NCBI RefSeq assembly: GCF_907164915.1
Contig: NC_061863.1
Location: forward strand, 11,424,376 to 11,488,375
Direction: 5' to 3'
Length of the DNA stretch: 64,000 nucleotides
From: Impatiens glandulifera
Lineage: Eukaryota > Streptophyta > Magnoliopsida > Ericales > Balsaminaceae
Of this stretch, positions 1 through 9,729 are shown one piece after another; the first letter of the stretch is position 1, and each line of letters starts with the position of its first letter. A program made the translations under genes and the position numbers. The notes under the pieces are model-generated. The model saw nothing but the letters and a program-made list of their open reading frames with translations, was not told the DNA's origin and did no database searches.

Positions 1-934
1 AAATTCGCTAGAAAGAATCAGATTAATGACCCTCTACGCCCAATATTGTTACTCTATCATTCCAACAAGAAAAACACCTTGGTCGAGGTAAAGTCTGCCC
101 TTGAGACCACGGATGTGACTGAGATGGAAGAGTCATCCATGGAGAAGAGGTTATATAGTGGTGAGGAATTTTAAGAAATGGACGAGACAACTGATATTTT
201 TTTTGAGAGATTTACTGAAGGGAAGGTAATCAAAGAGGATTTTAATGAAGATGAAAGTGAACGTGAAGAATGTACTCCCCCCAAACCCGCATCCAGGAAG
301 AGAAAGGTTGAAGGCACTCTCAAAGAAGCAGTCAACTTGATGCGGAAGCTTACTTATGTATCGAGTCCGACCCGCATTCCTACTCCCCCCACCGCGACGT
401 CAAGTCCTCGGACACCTACTGTTGGTGCTGGATGTAGATGTGAAGAGCTGAAGGAGGAGGTGAAAGAGCTGAAAATAGAGTTGAAGGAGGAGCTGAAAGT
501 GCTGAAAATAGAGATCATCGAATAGTTGAAAATCACAATCAAAGAAACTCAACAAACTCACTTTGATTCGATGAATATATGATGGTTTTTAGTATGTCCC
601 AACAGTTGTTAGATAAATTCAACAAAAGGATGTCCGTATTATTAACCAAATTAAATGATATGGAGAATATGAAGAAGAAGAAGAGCAAGGTGGGCAAGAA
701 GAAGGAGAAGATCGGGGTAAAATTTTGTCAATACTAAGTCCTAGCGTTTTGCTAAGTGCTTCCCGATTCGCTAAGTACCTAGCGTTTCGCTAGGTACCTC
801 CCGATTCGCTAAGTATGAATCTGACCAGTATGTATTTTGCAGGTGAAGGATCCTAAGGTTGAACAGAATGTGGAGGAGAGCAGGTTGAACAGAATGTGGA
901 GGAGAGCAAGGTTGACCAGAATGTGGAGGGGACT

Positions 935-1194
935 GATGTAAAAGTCGAAGAATTCGAGGAGGAGGACAAGAATGTGGAGGAGAATGAGGTGAGATTTAGA
1001 ATTTTGAACTTACTAAGTACATATCTGACCACAATGTTGCTATTTACAGGCGAAGGATCCTAATGATGTGAAAGTCGAAGAATTGGAGGAGGAGGACCAG
1101 AATGTGGAGGAGAATGAGGTCAGATTTAGAATTTTGAACTTATTAAGTACATATCTGATCACAATGTTGCTATTTTGCAGGTGAAGGATCCTAA
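935..1194 (+). repeat. Tandem duplication of a 130-bp exon-plus-intron unit
   Basis: Two adjacent copies (935-1064 and 1065-1194) each hold an acidic exon piece (KVEE...EEDQNVEENE-like), a GT donor, a short intron and an AG acceptor followed by GAAGGATCCTAA. They differ at a few positions only. The unit duplicates an exon together with its intron inside the ULP1-like gene. Confidence 0.8.
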
Positions 1195-1913
1195 GGTTGT
1201 GAAGGAGGAGAGCAAGGTTGAAGAGAATGTGGAGGAGACTGAGGTTGTTGAGTAGAAAGAGGAGAGCAAGATTGTTGTTGAGAAGAAGGAGAGCAAGGTT
1301 GTTGTTGAGCAGAAGGATGAGACTTAGGTAATTACCGATTCGCTAAGTGCTTCCCGATTCGCTAAGTACCTCGTGTTTCGCTAGGTACCTCTCGATTCGC
1401 TAAGTACATATTTGACCACAATTATGCTATTGCAAGAGTCATCTGCTGTGGATGATGATGAGAAGATGGATGATGTGGATGATCTGAAATTGAAGGTGAA
1501 TGATCTAAAGGTGAAGGATGTGAAAGTGTAAAAAAGAATTGAGAGTAAGAAGGTTGAGAAGGTTGAAGATGACAATGATGATTTCCAGTTATACAATACT
1601 CCTCCTAAAGCAAATTTTGGGAGGAGAGTGAGGAAGCCGAAAAAAGATGAATCATACACCAACCCTTCTTTGTCAAAACTGCCAAAGACAAATGATCCGA
1701 TGAAAATCAATCCTCTTCAAAATTTTGAAGATGAGCTGCTGGATAAAGTAAAAGATTGGTTGGATGATCCAAAATCAAATAATGCGACAAAGGATGTATC
1801 GATTTGTGTAGTGGGGAAGGATATGTTTGTTAGAGTTCTAACAAGGTTGACATGGCTTGAAGACACTGTAAGGCGTGCAATTCATTATTAATGTACTTCG
1901 CAAAAATCTAAGT

Positions 1914-2027
1914 ACCTAGCGATTCGTGAAGTACCTAGCGATTCGCTAAGTACCTAGCGATTCGCTAAGTACCTAGCGAATCGCTAAGTACCTAGTGAAT
2001 CGCTAAGTACCTAGCGAATCGCGAAGT
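1914..2027 (+). repeat. 19-bp satellite, six tandem units (ACCTAGCGATTCGCTAAGT)
   Basis: Six consecutive 19-bp units are visible with one or two changes each. The core TAGCGAATCGCTA is palindromic. Single or paired units also occur in the introns at about 760-815 and 1336-1400. The array here separates the 1628-1891 exon from the protease domain and probably lies in an intron. Confidence 0.9.
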
Positions 2028-2816
2028 ACGGTTCAATGTTGTTTGACATATACTGAATGTATTCCCATTGTGCAGAAATCGATGCATTCTGCTACCTTTT
2101 GCGAAAAAGGATTGCAGAATATCCCAAGACGTATAAAAAGTCTAAAGTCGCAATAGGGGACTGCCTTTTGGCCGATAGAATCAGGCGAGAGTACAAGAAA
2201 TTCAGTAACGATATTGCAAATTATCCAGTCGATGAATTCAAAGACTACTACATGGGTGAACCTCATAGAAACATGCCTGAATGGTCAGAAATCGACGATA
2301 TTTACTTGCCCGTCAATATAAACCAGACGCATTGGATTCTGTGTGTTGCACGTCTTTAGAAGTATCGAATTGACGTCTATGACTGCGATGCATATCTTTA
2401 TAAGAACCTGGATCCTTTTTTGAAACCGTTGTGCGAGATGATTCCACACATATTTTCACACTCAATAACTGACGGTGAGAGGAAAAGGTATCTTGACTTC
2501 AACTTCAGAGACCCCATTAAACCCATGACATACAAAAGGTTCCCACACCCCAAAGTCAAAACCGCAGTAGCGAAGATAGGGGAGGTCCCAAGAGCATCCA
2601 AAAGTGGGGACTATGGTGTATTCACGTTGATGTACATGGAATATCTGACTACTAACCTAGGAGTGCAGAATGTGACATCAGATAACATTGGGTTTTTAGA
2701 CAAAAGATGGCGGTTAGGTTATTCCATCAAGTTATCAAACCTTAGTGCAGAACATGGAATATTGTAATGAAATTATAAAATGTATATTCTTAACTTTGGT
2801 AAAATGTTAACTTTGG

Positions 2817-5141
2817 TTAAACATTTATCCAACATGTCTCCGCATATGAATTTATCCAACATTCAGTTGTGTAATACCTGTGTGCATGGAAAATATAACG
2901 ATTGATCAATTGGTTAAACAAATTGAACATGTGAGCTAAATAATACCTTGAACAGAAGTCATAAGAAACCAAATTCCGACTACGGGCAGCAGCCATTGCA
3001 TGCGTACAAGGAAGACCCGAAACTTCAAATACTCTACAAGTGTAGTTCATGTCTTTCAAATTGACTTTGAAATGGGACTGATTGTCATGCACATAAAACT
3101 CGAATCGGTTAAGCGATTGGACTGTATAGAATCTGGCCTTCTCGAATCCCTCACGTAACACCTTCTCATAATTTGGAGATAAAACTTCTTCGTGATTTGA
3201 CGCTTTCTCTTCTATCGTTAAACCAATGTTGTATTGTGAATCTTAAATACTTAGCCATTTCTGAAATGGGATACTTTCTGACTTCCCTGCTCTGACTATT
3301 GAAACTCTCAGCATAATTGCTTGTGAGTTGATTGTATCGCTTACCAGGAAAAAATGCTATACTTCATCTTTGAAACCCAATTTCTTCTAAATAGTCAGCA
3401 ATCCTATGATCTTTAACCTTAATCTTGTCAAAAAGCCGATTAAATTCGTGGATAGTGTACGCCTTAGAAGCTGAATCAAACTCCGATTGACACTTATCAC
3501 TTTTGAATTTAGCCACAATATTCATCTTTATGTGATATATATGTGCACGCACTGTGGTCTGCTTCTGGAAAAACAGCACACAAAGCATTGACGATGCTTG
3601 GGTGTCTGTCGGATACGAAGACGAGATCATCAACTAATCCAATTGCGTCTCTCAGTTTTTGCATAAATTAAGTCCAGGAGTTATTATTCTCTGAATCAAC
3701 AACGCCGAATGCGACAGGATATAGTTGCTCATTCGCATCCAATGCAATAGCCACCAATAATTGACCACCCACCTTTTGCTTAAGAAAACTAGCATCAACA
3801 CATAATACAGGACGACAAAAGGATTTGAAACCCCTAATTGAGAGGCCTAGGGACATGAACATATACTTGAAGTGGCCGAGCTCGTCTGTCTGGATGTCAG
3901 TTATGGTACCAGGATTACACTTCTCCAACATGTAAAGGTATGATGGCAGTATTCCATAGGAATCTTCTATAGTTCCTCGCACCGCTATTAAAACATTTTC
4001 CCTTGCCCTCCATGCCTTATTATAAGTCAAAAATATCCCATAAGTTGAATGCATGTCTTCAATTATTTTTTTAGGCAAGTGGTTATGGTGATGGTCCATG
4101 TACTTGCTCTTCACGCACTGCCCAATAACTCATGCTGGTGTTTGCATTTTTTTTCTTTGGCCTTGACAAAACTGAACATGAGTGTTGTTGCTCAAATTTC
4201 CGGATCTCAAACATCTCAGAAAACATACCTTTCACAGCCCGCAAGCTCCACTTGCATGTCTCATCCAAACATTTCAACTGCCAAAGATGTTTTCTTGACT
4301 TCTCCACTTTGAATTCAAAATGATTGGTCATCGCATATTTATATAGAGCAACTTGAAGTTCTTTTTTATTTTCAAACAACGAACTGACTTCCAATACCGT
4401 TTCACTAGTTAATGACATCGCAAATGAGGGGTCTGGCGGTGATGTGTCTATCGGGTCTGTCGATGGTGTACCCATTGAATATCTTCATGCACTAGATGGT
4501 GTACCCATTGATGATCTTCTTGCACTAGATGGTGTACCCATTAATGCCTTTCTTGCACTAGTTGGTGTACCCATTGATGATCTTCTTGTATTTGGTTGTA
4601 TAGGTATTGATGCCTTTTCACTAGTATTAACATTCAAGTCTTGAGTAAGTAGGATGTGAGGCAAAGAGTTTTCTCCGGCTTCATTTTGACTTTCAACAAA
4701 GAATTTCGAGGGTACAACGGGTGGTACAAATTTTTGAGTAAGTTGTGGTGGTAGTATACTTTCTTGAATTGGGTATGTAAGTAGTGGTATCTTTTCTTTA
4801 GTAAATGCTGACTTCTCTACTACAGATACACACAATGGTGACACGGTTCGATCCAAAATCAAGCGTGATAAATATGTGTTCAAATCCCCATCATTATCAA
4901 TAAAAACGGGTTTTGGATTTCTGATATTCGGAATATCATACTTGACTTGGAGCACTAAATCGTATGTAGAATTCTGCACAATAAGTCTATCGTAGAGTAT
5001 ATCAAGTAATTCAACATAACGAGTACTTTGGGGTAAATCAAATGTTTTGATTGAAGATGCATCGAAATACAGTATTCCATCAGCATCAAGTTTCCACTCT
5101 CCATTATAGAAAACGAAAACTTCAGCTACAATAAAAAACAT
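2817..5141 (-). pseudogene. MuDR-type (MURA-like) transposase gene, inactivated
   Basis: Read on -: 5141-4485 is an N-terminal domain ending in four 11-residue SSARRSSMGTP repeats. 4475-4083 is the MuDR DNA-binding domain with the C-x4-C...HSC zinc ligands (CLDETC, QQHSC). 4114-3668 is the transposase core with VDASFLK and the GGQLLVAIALDAN segment. SDRHPSIVNAL and SACTYHIKMN follow in 3633-3364. RYNQLTSNYAESFN is near 3330, and a SWIM-like zinc motif (TCRVFEVSGLPCTHA) lies in 3161-2817, where the first Cys seems to be Tyr. Damage includes TGA for an Arg codon at 4485-4487, a 1-nt shift near 4125, TAA after SWT near 3668, a 2-nt insertion near 3560, and stops near 3170. MURA proteins bind the element ends and move the DNA; this one cannot be made. 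Confidence 0.85.
4465..4596 (-). repeat. 33-bp tandem repeat, four units, in the transposase gene
   Basis: Units start at 4465, 4498, 4531 and 4564 on the + strand, each beginning GGTGTACCCATT. Read on -, they encode SSARRSSMGTP-type peptides, which look disordered and phosphorylatable. The unit nearest 4485 has an AGA to TGA change that stops the frame. Confidence 0.9.
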
Positions 5142-5164
5142 GATTTGATTTAGAAACGGATAAT

Positions 5165-5285
5165 TAATACTTCGCGAATCACTAGGCTCTTAGCGAAACG
5201 GGAAGGCCTTCGCGAATCGTTAGGCACTTAGCGAAACGGGAAGACTTTCGTGAATCGCTAGGCACTTAGCGAAACGTGAAGCAAA
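5165..5285. repeat. 37-bp repeat related to the 19-bp satellite, three units
   Basis: Three units of the type CTTCGCGAATCGCTAGGC followed by ACTTAGCGAAACGGGAAG lie just upstream of the transposase start on -. They share the TAGCGA/TCGCTA core with the array at 1914-2027. A further GCGAAGTTCCTTCGCG palindrome lies at about 5560-5582. Confidence 0.85.
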
Positions 5286-5655
5286 CCCTAAACAACATTG
5301 ATTCGAAGAAACCAAACATCAATAAACATGCTTAAAATAAACGTACCAATTGGAACGGTGCTCGTGCTCGTCGTGGAGCTCATAGTGGATTTCGACCCGT
5401 CGCCACCGAGATCGCCGACGAGATCGCCGCCGGAGTTTAGAGAGAAGGAGGAGAAGAGCGGGAAGAAAGAGAAGGAAAAGAAAAGAAATGAAAAAAAATG
5501 AGAGAGATTATATTAAATAGTAAGGATAATCTGGACATTTCACACATTGTCACTTCGCAAAACGCGAAGTTCCTTCGCGTTTCGCAAAAAAGGCAATTTC
5601 GTTAAAAAATAAAAAGACCACTAGCGCAATTTAATTAATAAGTTACCACCGGATC

Positions 5656-5681
5656 AAATAACCTCGTCTTTGAGGTTATTT
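5656..5681. repeat. Hairpin in the MULE right terminal region
   Basis: AAATAACCTC, a 6-base loop GTCTTT, then GAGGTTATTT: a perfect 10-bp stem about 15 bp inside the presumed element end. I infer it is part of the terminal inverted repeat; the partner repeat is outside the window. Confidence 0.75.
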
Positions 5682-5694
5682 AATCAAATTTCCC

Positions 5695-6320
5695 CTTCAA
5701 AGGCCAAATGAGAATGTAATTCAATTTTGACATATTTTATAATTGTTGATTTTTTATTCGTTTTTTATTGTTTTTTTTTTCTTTTTGATGAAGGTGGTTA
5801 TATACTATTTTATTTTTTTCTCTAACACAATTAATTCACATAAATTTTAGTCAAAAGAAAAGAAAAAGAATAATAATAATAAAATAAAAGTATATTTAGA
5901 AAACCAAATCGAGAAACAAAGAGAAAATTATCCTAGAATAAACAATAAAATTTTATTAACTAGTTAAAACTATTTGTTAAGAAGCTTCTAAAGTGACTAA
6001 AACTAAAGTGAACGGAAGCTTCCTAAACTCCCCATAACAAATGTTATAAAAACAAATAAAAAACGATTTCAAGGAATTACACAAATTTAAATTGAAATTA
6101 TGTTATAATCAAAGTGTTTTTAAGATAGTCAAGTGATCATTGAGATAATAAAAGATATTTATACTTATCTTAAATCAATTAATATTGTTAATATTTTGTT
6201 TAAAAAAAAAGAGAAGTAGAATTGATATTGACATTTCAATTCTAATACCAAATTTAGGAATTATCCAATTTCATAGTTATCAAACATATTCTTAAACAAT
6301 AAATTAATAAATTTTAGAGT

Positions 6321-6370
<50 letters not shown>

Positions 6371-8830
6371 CAAAAAAAATATATTAAATATATATTTCCT
6401 TCTTATGTTTGCTTGTATTCAACCAAATGTGAAAACAAAACTCAAAAGGAAAGATATTATTTATTTATTTTGAATAAGTGGCCTTTGAAAAAAAAAAAAA
6501 AAAGGGTCGGTTTTGCATTCATATGATTGGATTATTTGGACCGATGTCTCTTTCCAAGAGACAAATTAATAAGTGTCTTGCTTTTTTTGTTATTTTGTGA
6601 GTTTGGTGGATTGTTTATCTGTCCTTCCTTGTCTACCATATATTATATTTATCTTTCATTCTCTTTTTCAAAATATTATATCTAATACTTAATTTTATAA
6701 TTATAAATATAATGTATATAATTAAAACAAAATATAGTAAATTAATAATTAAAATAAATATTATAAATTAAAATAAAATATTATATATTTAAAATAAAAT
6801 ACATTACAAAAAATACATAATAAATATTAATCAATCAAAACTATCATTTTTTTTAGTTTGATAAATATTAATAATCCTTATACTTAATAAATAATGAATA
6901 ATTTTTTATTAAAATAAGATATATATATATATATATATATATATAAGAGAAAATTTAATAATTATTTTTATTAATAAATTTATATTGTTGAGAAAAAATA
7001 AATAAAAAATTTAATTATTTTTATTATATATAATATTATATATATAATTATTAACATAATATTTTTATTTAATATTAGGATAAAAGATATAATTATTTTT
7101 ATTATATTTTGTTTTAAATAATTATAAAAAAATTATAGTTATTTAAAATGTAACTTAATATATATATATATATAATTATAAAATTATTTTAACGTGACTA
7201 TTAAAATGTTAACATTTCATACTTATTAAAACTATTATTCGAATCTTCTCAAAATAATTAGAATTTTTGAGTGCGCAAACATTGATAGATAAAATGAAAA
7301 CGAGAATGTCAGTTTAAGAACGCAAACATTAGTTAAAAACTTAAGGGTTCGTCACGGAGGAAATATCGGATTGAATAACGCAAACATTGGTGATAAAATT
7401 TAAAGGAATATTGGCTCAAATATCGGTGATAAAACCTAAAGGTTCGCTTAGGCTAAGATCATATAAAATGTGTAATCAAACGTTGGAACGTCGACTTAAG
7501 TAACCAAACATTAGTGAGGAAATCAAGGATTCGACTACATAAAGGGATTCAAAATTTAAGATCATGTCAAAAAAATGTAATTGAATGTTTAAAAATACAA
7601 CTTAAAACGGGAATTTTTTTTCCAAAGCCAACAAATAATGTCAAATAACATAATTAAATGATATGAATAAAGTAATTAAATGATATTGTGAGAAATTGAA
7701 ATGATTAAAGTTAATAATAGACCATTAAAATATAATTTAAATGATATAAATTTTAGTAATGTATTTTTTTTAATTGCATTAATATTTTTTTTGAATAACA
7801 CAAATATTTTTTTAATAGCACAAACATTTTTTTAAATTTTATATTAACTTAATTATTTTTTAATATTTATTTAATTATTTATTATTTTAAAACTTAATAC
7901 AATAATTTTATTATCACATATTTTATTATTATTTATATATATATATATTGATTTAAAATATTTTTTATATTGGTAAGTTATCTATTGTATTAAAGTATTT
8001 ATTTTAAAAAATAATTATATTAAATCTATTTTAAATATAAAATTTGAATGAAATAAATAAATAATTTTTTAATAATTTTTAATATTAAATATAAAAAATA
8101 ATAGATTAGTCTGCATTTTATGTGTAATGTAATTTAAAATTTAATATTTAATAAAAAAAAATTATAAACTAATTATTTTATTACATGATGTCATACAAGT
8201 AACATAAAATTTAAATTTAACTTAATTTTTATCACATAAAACCAAATCAAAATTTTAAATAATATTAATTTTATTTAAAATATTTATATATAAATAATAT
8301 ATTTTTATATCCATACTAATTATAGATTAAATAATAGAAGAAACCAAATAAATAACTCAAAAGAATCAAATAATTTCCAATAAATTGTAGTAATAATAAT
8401 ATTTAATTTTAAATTAAACTAAATTTTCCTATATCTTTTTTTGTCAAATAATAAATATATAATATAATCAACTTCAAGGCCTCAAACATGGTGTTTTTTA
8501 TTTGTTTGAGGAAGTGAATAATGATATTTTATTTTTATTTTTTTCAGAAAATATGGTATTTTTTACATTAAAGAAAAATGTACTTTAAATTTAATTTTGA
8601 CAAATTACCTTTCCTTTTTATATTATTATTTAGTAATTATTTATAATAAAAAACTAAATGATAAATTTGATATTTAAATTAATAAAATGATTATTTGATA
8701 TAAAAACATGTAATTTTGGAAGAACTGATAATTTATGATCAATTTTATGACAAAGGAGATATTTAACTGATATTCACAAGAACAAAAATATAAAAGGATG
8801 TTAATATTCAAATAAGAAATTTTAAATTGG
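5695..8830. other. AT-rich intergenic DNA
   Basis: No convincing coding sequence. It holds long A/T runs, a (TA)n tract at 6324-6368, shorter (AT)n tracts near 6920-6945 and 7160-7172, and a less AT-rich stretch at about 7260-7620 with repeated 'acattggtgataaaa'-like phrases that I cannot assign. Confidence 0.7.
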
Positions 8831-8838
8831 TATAATTA

Positions 8839-8928
8839 TAAGAATCAGATATGCTTTCTAGGGCGCATTTCAATCAATTACAGCAATAAAACTGCTCAGA
8901 GCCCAGTGCAAATTTCATCATTTTCTTC
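8839..8928 (-). ncRNA. Probable C/D-box snoRNA
   Basis: On - the segment has box C ATGATGA (8921-8915), box D' CTGA (8899-8896), a C'-like TGATTGA (8876-8870) and box D CTGA (8848-8845). AAGAA (8927-8923) just before box C pairs with TTCTT (8844-8840) just after box D, giving the terminal stem. About 90 nt is a usual size. C/D snoRNAs guide 2'-O-methylation. The guide before D' contains GCACTGGGC, complementary to GCCCAGTGC. From memory that occurs in plant 25S rRNA (TTTCTGCCCAGTGCTCTGAA), which would place the methyl group on the third C of GCCC. The guide before box D has no target I recognise. A promoter on the same strand lies 0.7 kb upstream. Confidence 0.7.
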
Positions 8929-9185
8929 TTTACTATTGTCGACTAAGAAGGAAATTTGTATAAAAACTACATGAAAGCAAGAATTTGACCTAAATTTGAA
9001 TAAATATCTAGACTTAGATCCAAATAAGAAGATATAAACATGTAAAGTGTTTTCAAATAAAGCCCTCAGATCTCATAGCTTAACAATCATCAACGGTTTT
9101 CATCCATATTTACCAGTCGTTACCTTACTTTCAACAAAACCATAGTGCGGTTCCAGAACTCGGAACATCATGAAACAAGAAAATC

Positions 9186-9288
9186 TTGCACACACACACA
9201 CACAGGTAGTAGTAGTAGTAGTGAGAGAGAGAGAGAGGAGTGATATATAGATATAGATATATATAAAGAGAGAGAGAGAGAGAGAGAA
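9186..9288. repeat. Microsatellite cluster (CA)n, (GTA)n, (GA)n, (AT)n
   Basis: Short runs in series: (CA)8 near 9189-9204, (GTA)5 near 9206-9221, (GA)n at 9222-9237, ATAGAT/(AT)n at 9243-9265, and (GA)n at 9267-9288. Confidence 0.9.
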
Positions 9289-9300
9289 GGTGATGGTGGA

Positions 9301-9545
9301 GATTTCAAGCAACGACTGGAAAACAATGGAACCGCTTAATACGCATAGATCTTCATCATCAGGCAAATCTTAAATCAAAATATTCAAACAAATGAAATGC
9401 AAAACGAAGAATCAATGATAATAAGCTCAAATCGATGCACGTATAGATCGTGGAACCGATTAATACGTATAGATCTTCATCATCAGGAATATCTTAATCA
9501 AATTACTCGAAGAATTGAAATGTAAAACGAAGAATCAAGGATAAT
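9301..9545. repeat. 124-bp tandem duplication
   Basis: Two diverged copies with period about 124 bp. Both contain AGATCTTCATCATCAGG (9347-9363 and 9471-9487) and AAAACGAAGAATCAA (9403-9417 and 9526-9540). The copies lie inside the presumed host transcript. Confidence 0.75.
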
Positions 9546-9647
9546 AACCTCTAATGGTGAACGTAGAACATCAAATACCTTCAAAATTTGGATCATTTGA
9601 AAAGAGAGGCGGATCTGATAGGTTTTGAGATCTGGGATTAAGCTCTC

Positions 9648-9717
9648 TATTTATATTGACACGTAGAAACCCTAGATCGGTAAATTAATGGTAGAGAGAT
9701 GCCTGGGCCTCGGCCCA
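9648..9717 (-). promoter_or_regulatory. Site II + telo-box + TATA promoter block
   Basis: Going downstream on -: two site II elements in opposite orientation (TGGGCC, 9717-9712; GGCCCA, 9709-9704), a perfect telo-box (AAACCCTA on +, 9667-9674), then TATAAATA (9655-9648). Known: site II and telo-box together mark plant genes for ribosomal proteins, snoRNAs and other translation components. A start near 9620 is expected. The fit with the downstream snoRNA supports both calls. Confidence 0.65.
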
Positions 9718-9729
9718 AATACTTTTTTA

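Larger units (their letters stand above)
1..2767 (+). pseudogene. ULP1-like C48 peptidase gene of the MULE, inactivated
   Basis: The 5' end is cut by the window. The first frame (from base 1, continuing past a TAA near 172 into 178-525) encodes a basic, then acidic, linker. Lys/Glu-rich exons follow to about 1.5 kb, then 1628-1891. The protease domain is 2057-2767. HWILCVA (about 2330-2350) supplies the catalytic His. A TAG at 2357 interrupts the frame, then VYDCD supplies the Asp. The expected SGDCGVF motif reads SGDYGVF, so the nucleophile Cys is Tyr (codon 2612-2614), and the upstream Gln appears to be Arg. ULP1 enzymes cut SUMO-like conjugates; this copy cannot. Splice sites are only partly resolved, and several introns hold a 19-bp repeat. 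Confidence 0.75.
1..5694. mobile_element. Mutator-like element (ULP1-carrying, Kaonashi-type), right part; left end outside window
   Basis: Seen: a ULP1-like protease gene on + and a MuDR-type transposase gene on - converge at about 2.8 kb. The right end reads, inward on the - strand, GGGAAATTTGATTAAATAAC, and contains a hairpin at 5656-5681. Known: plant MULEs that combine a MURA-like transposase with a ULP1 peptidase gene form the Kaonashi group. Both genes carry stops and frameshifts, so this copy is dead. The left terminal repeat and target duplication would lie before base 1, so the element's full length cannot be stated. Confidence 0.8.
8839..9625 (-). other. Possible non-coding host transcript for the snoRNA
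   Basis: Inference only: the promoter-like block at 9648-9717 points leftward on -, and the snoRNA-like sequence lies 0.7 kb downstream with no credible protein gene between. The segment contains a 124-bp tandem duplication and microsatellites. An 88-residue frame here (9366-9100) is mostly encoded by (GA)n and (TA)n repeats and I do not call it a protein. Confidence 0.4.

Noticed and set aside
1381..1710. 109-residue - strand protein opposite the ULP1-like gene
   Set aside because: It is the antisense shadow of acidic/basic exons, Ser/Phe-rich because it is the complement of GAA/AAG runs.
9060..9170. Second snoRNA between the promoter and 8928
   Set aside because: ATGATGT, TGATGAT and CTGA occur on -, but box C is imperfect and the sequences outside the boxes do not pair.
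9100..9366. 88-residue - strand protein
   Set aside because: Its middle is encoded by (GA)n, (AT)n and (CA)n microsatellites, and no domain or conserved start is visible.
9347..9487. The two CCTGATGATGAAGATCT segments (on -) as C/D snoRNAs
   Set aside because: A box C-like motif is present, but no CTGA follows within 150 nt of either copy and no terminal stem is seen.
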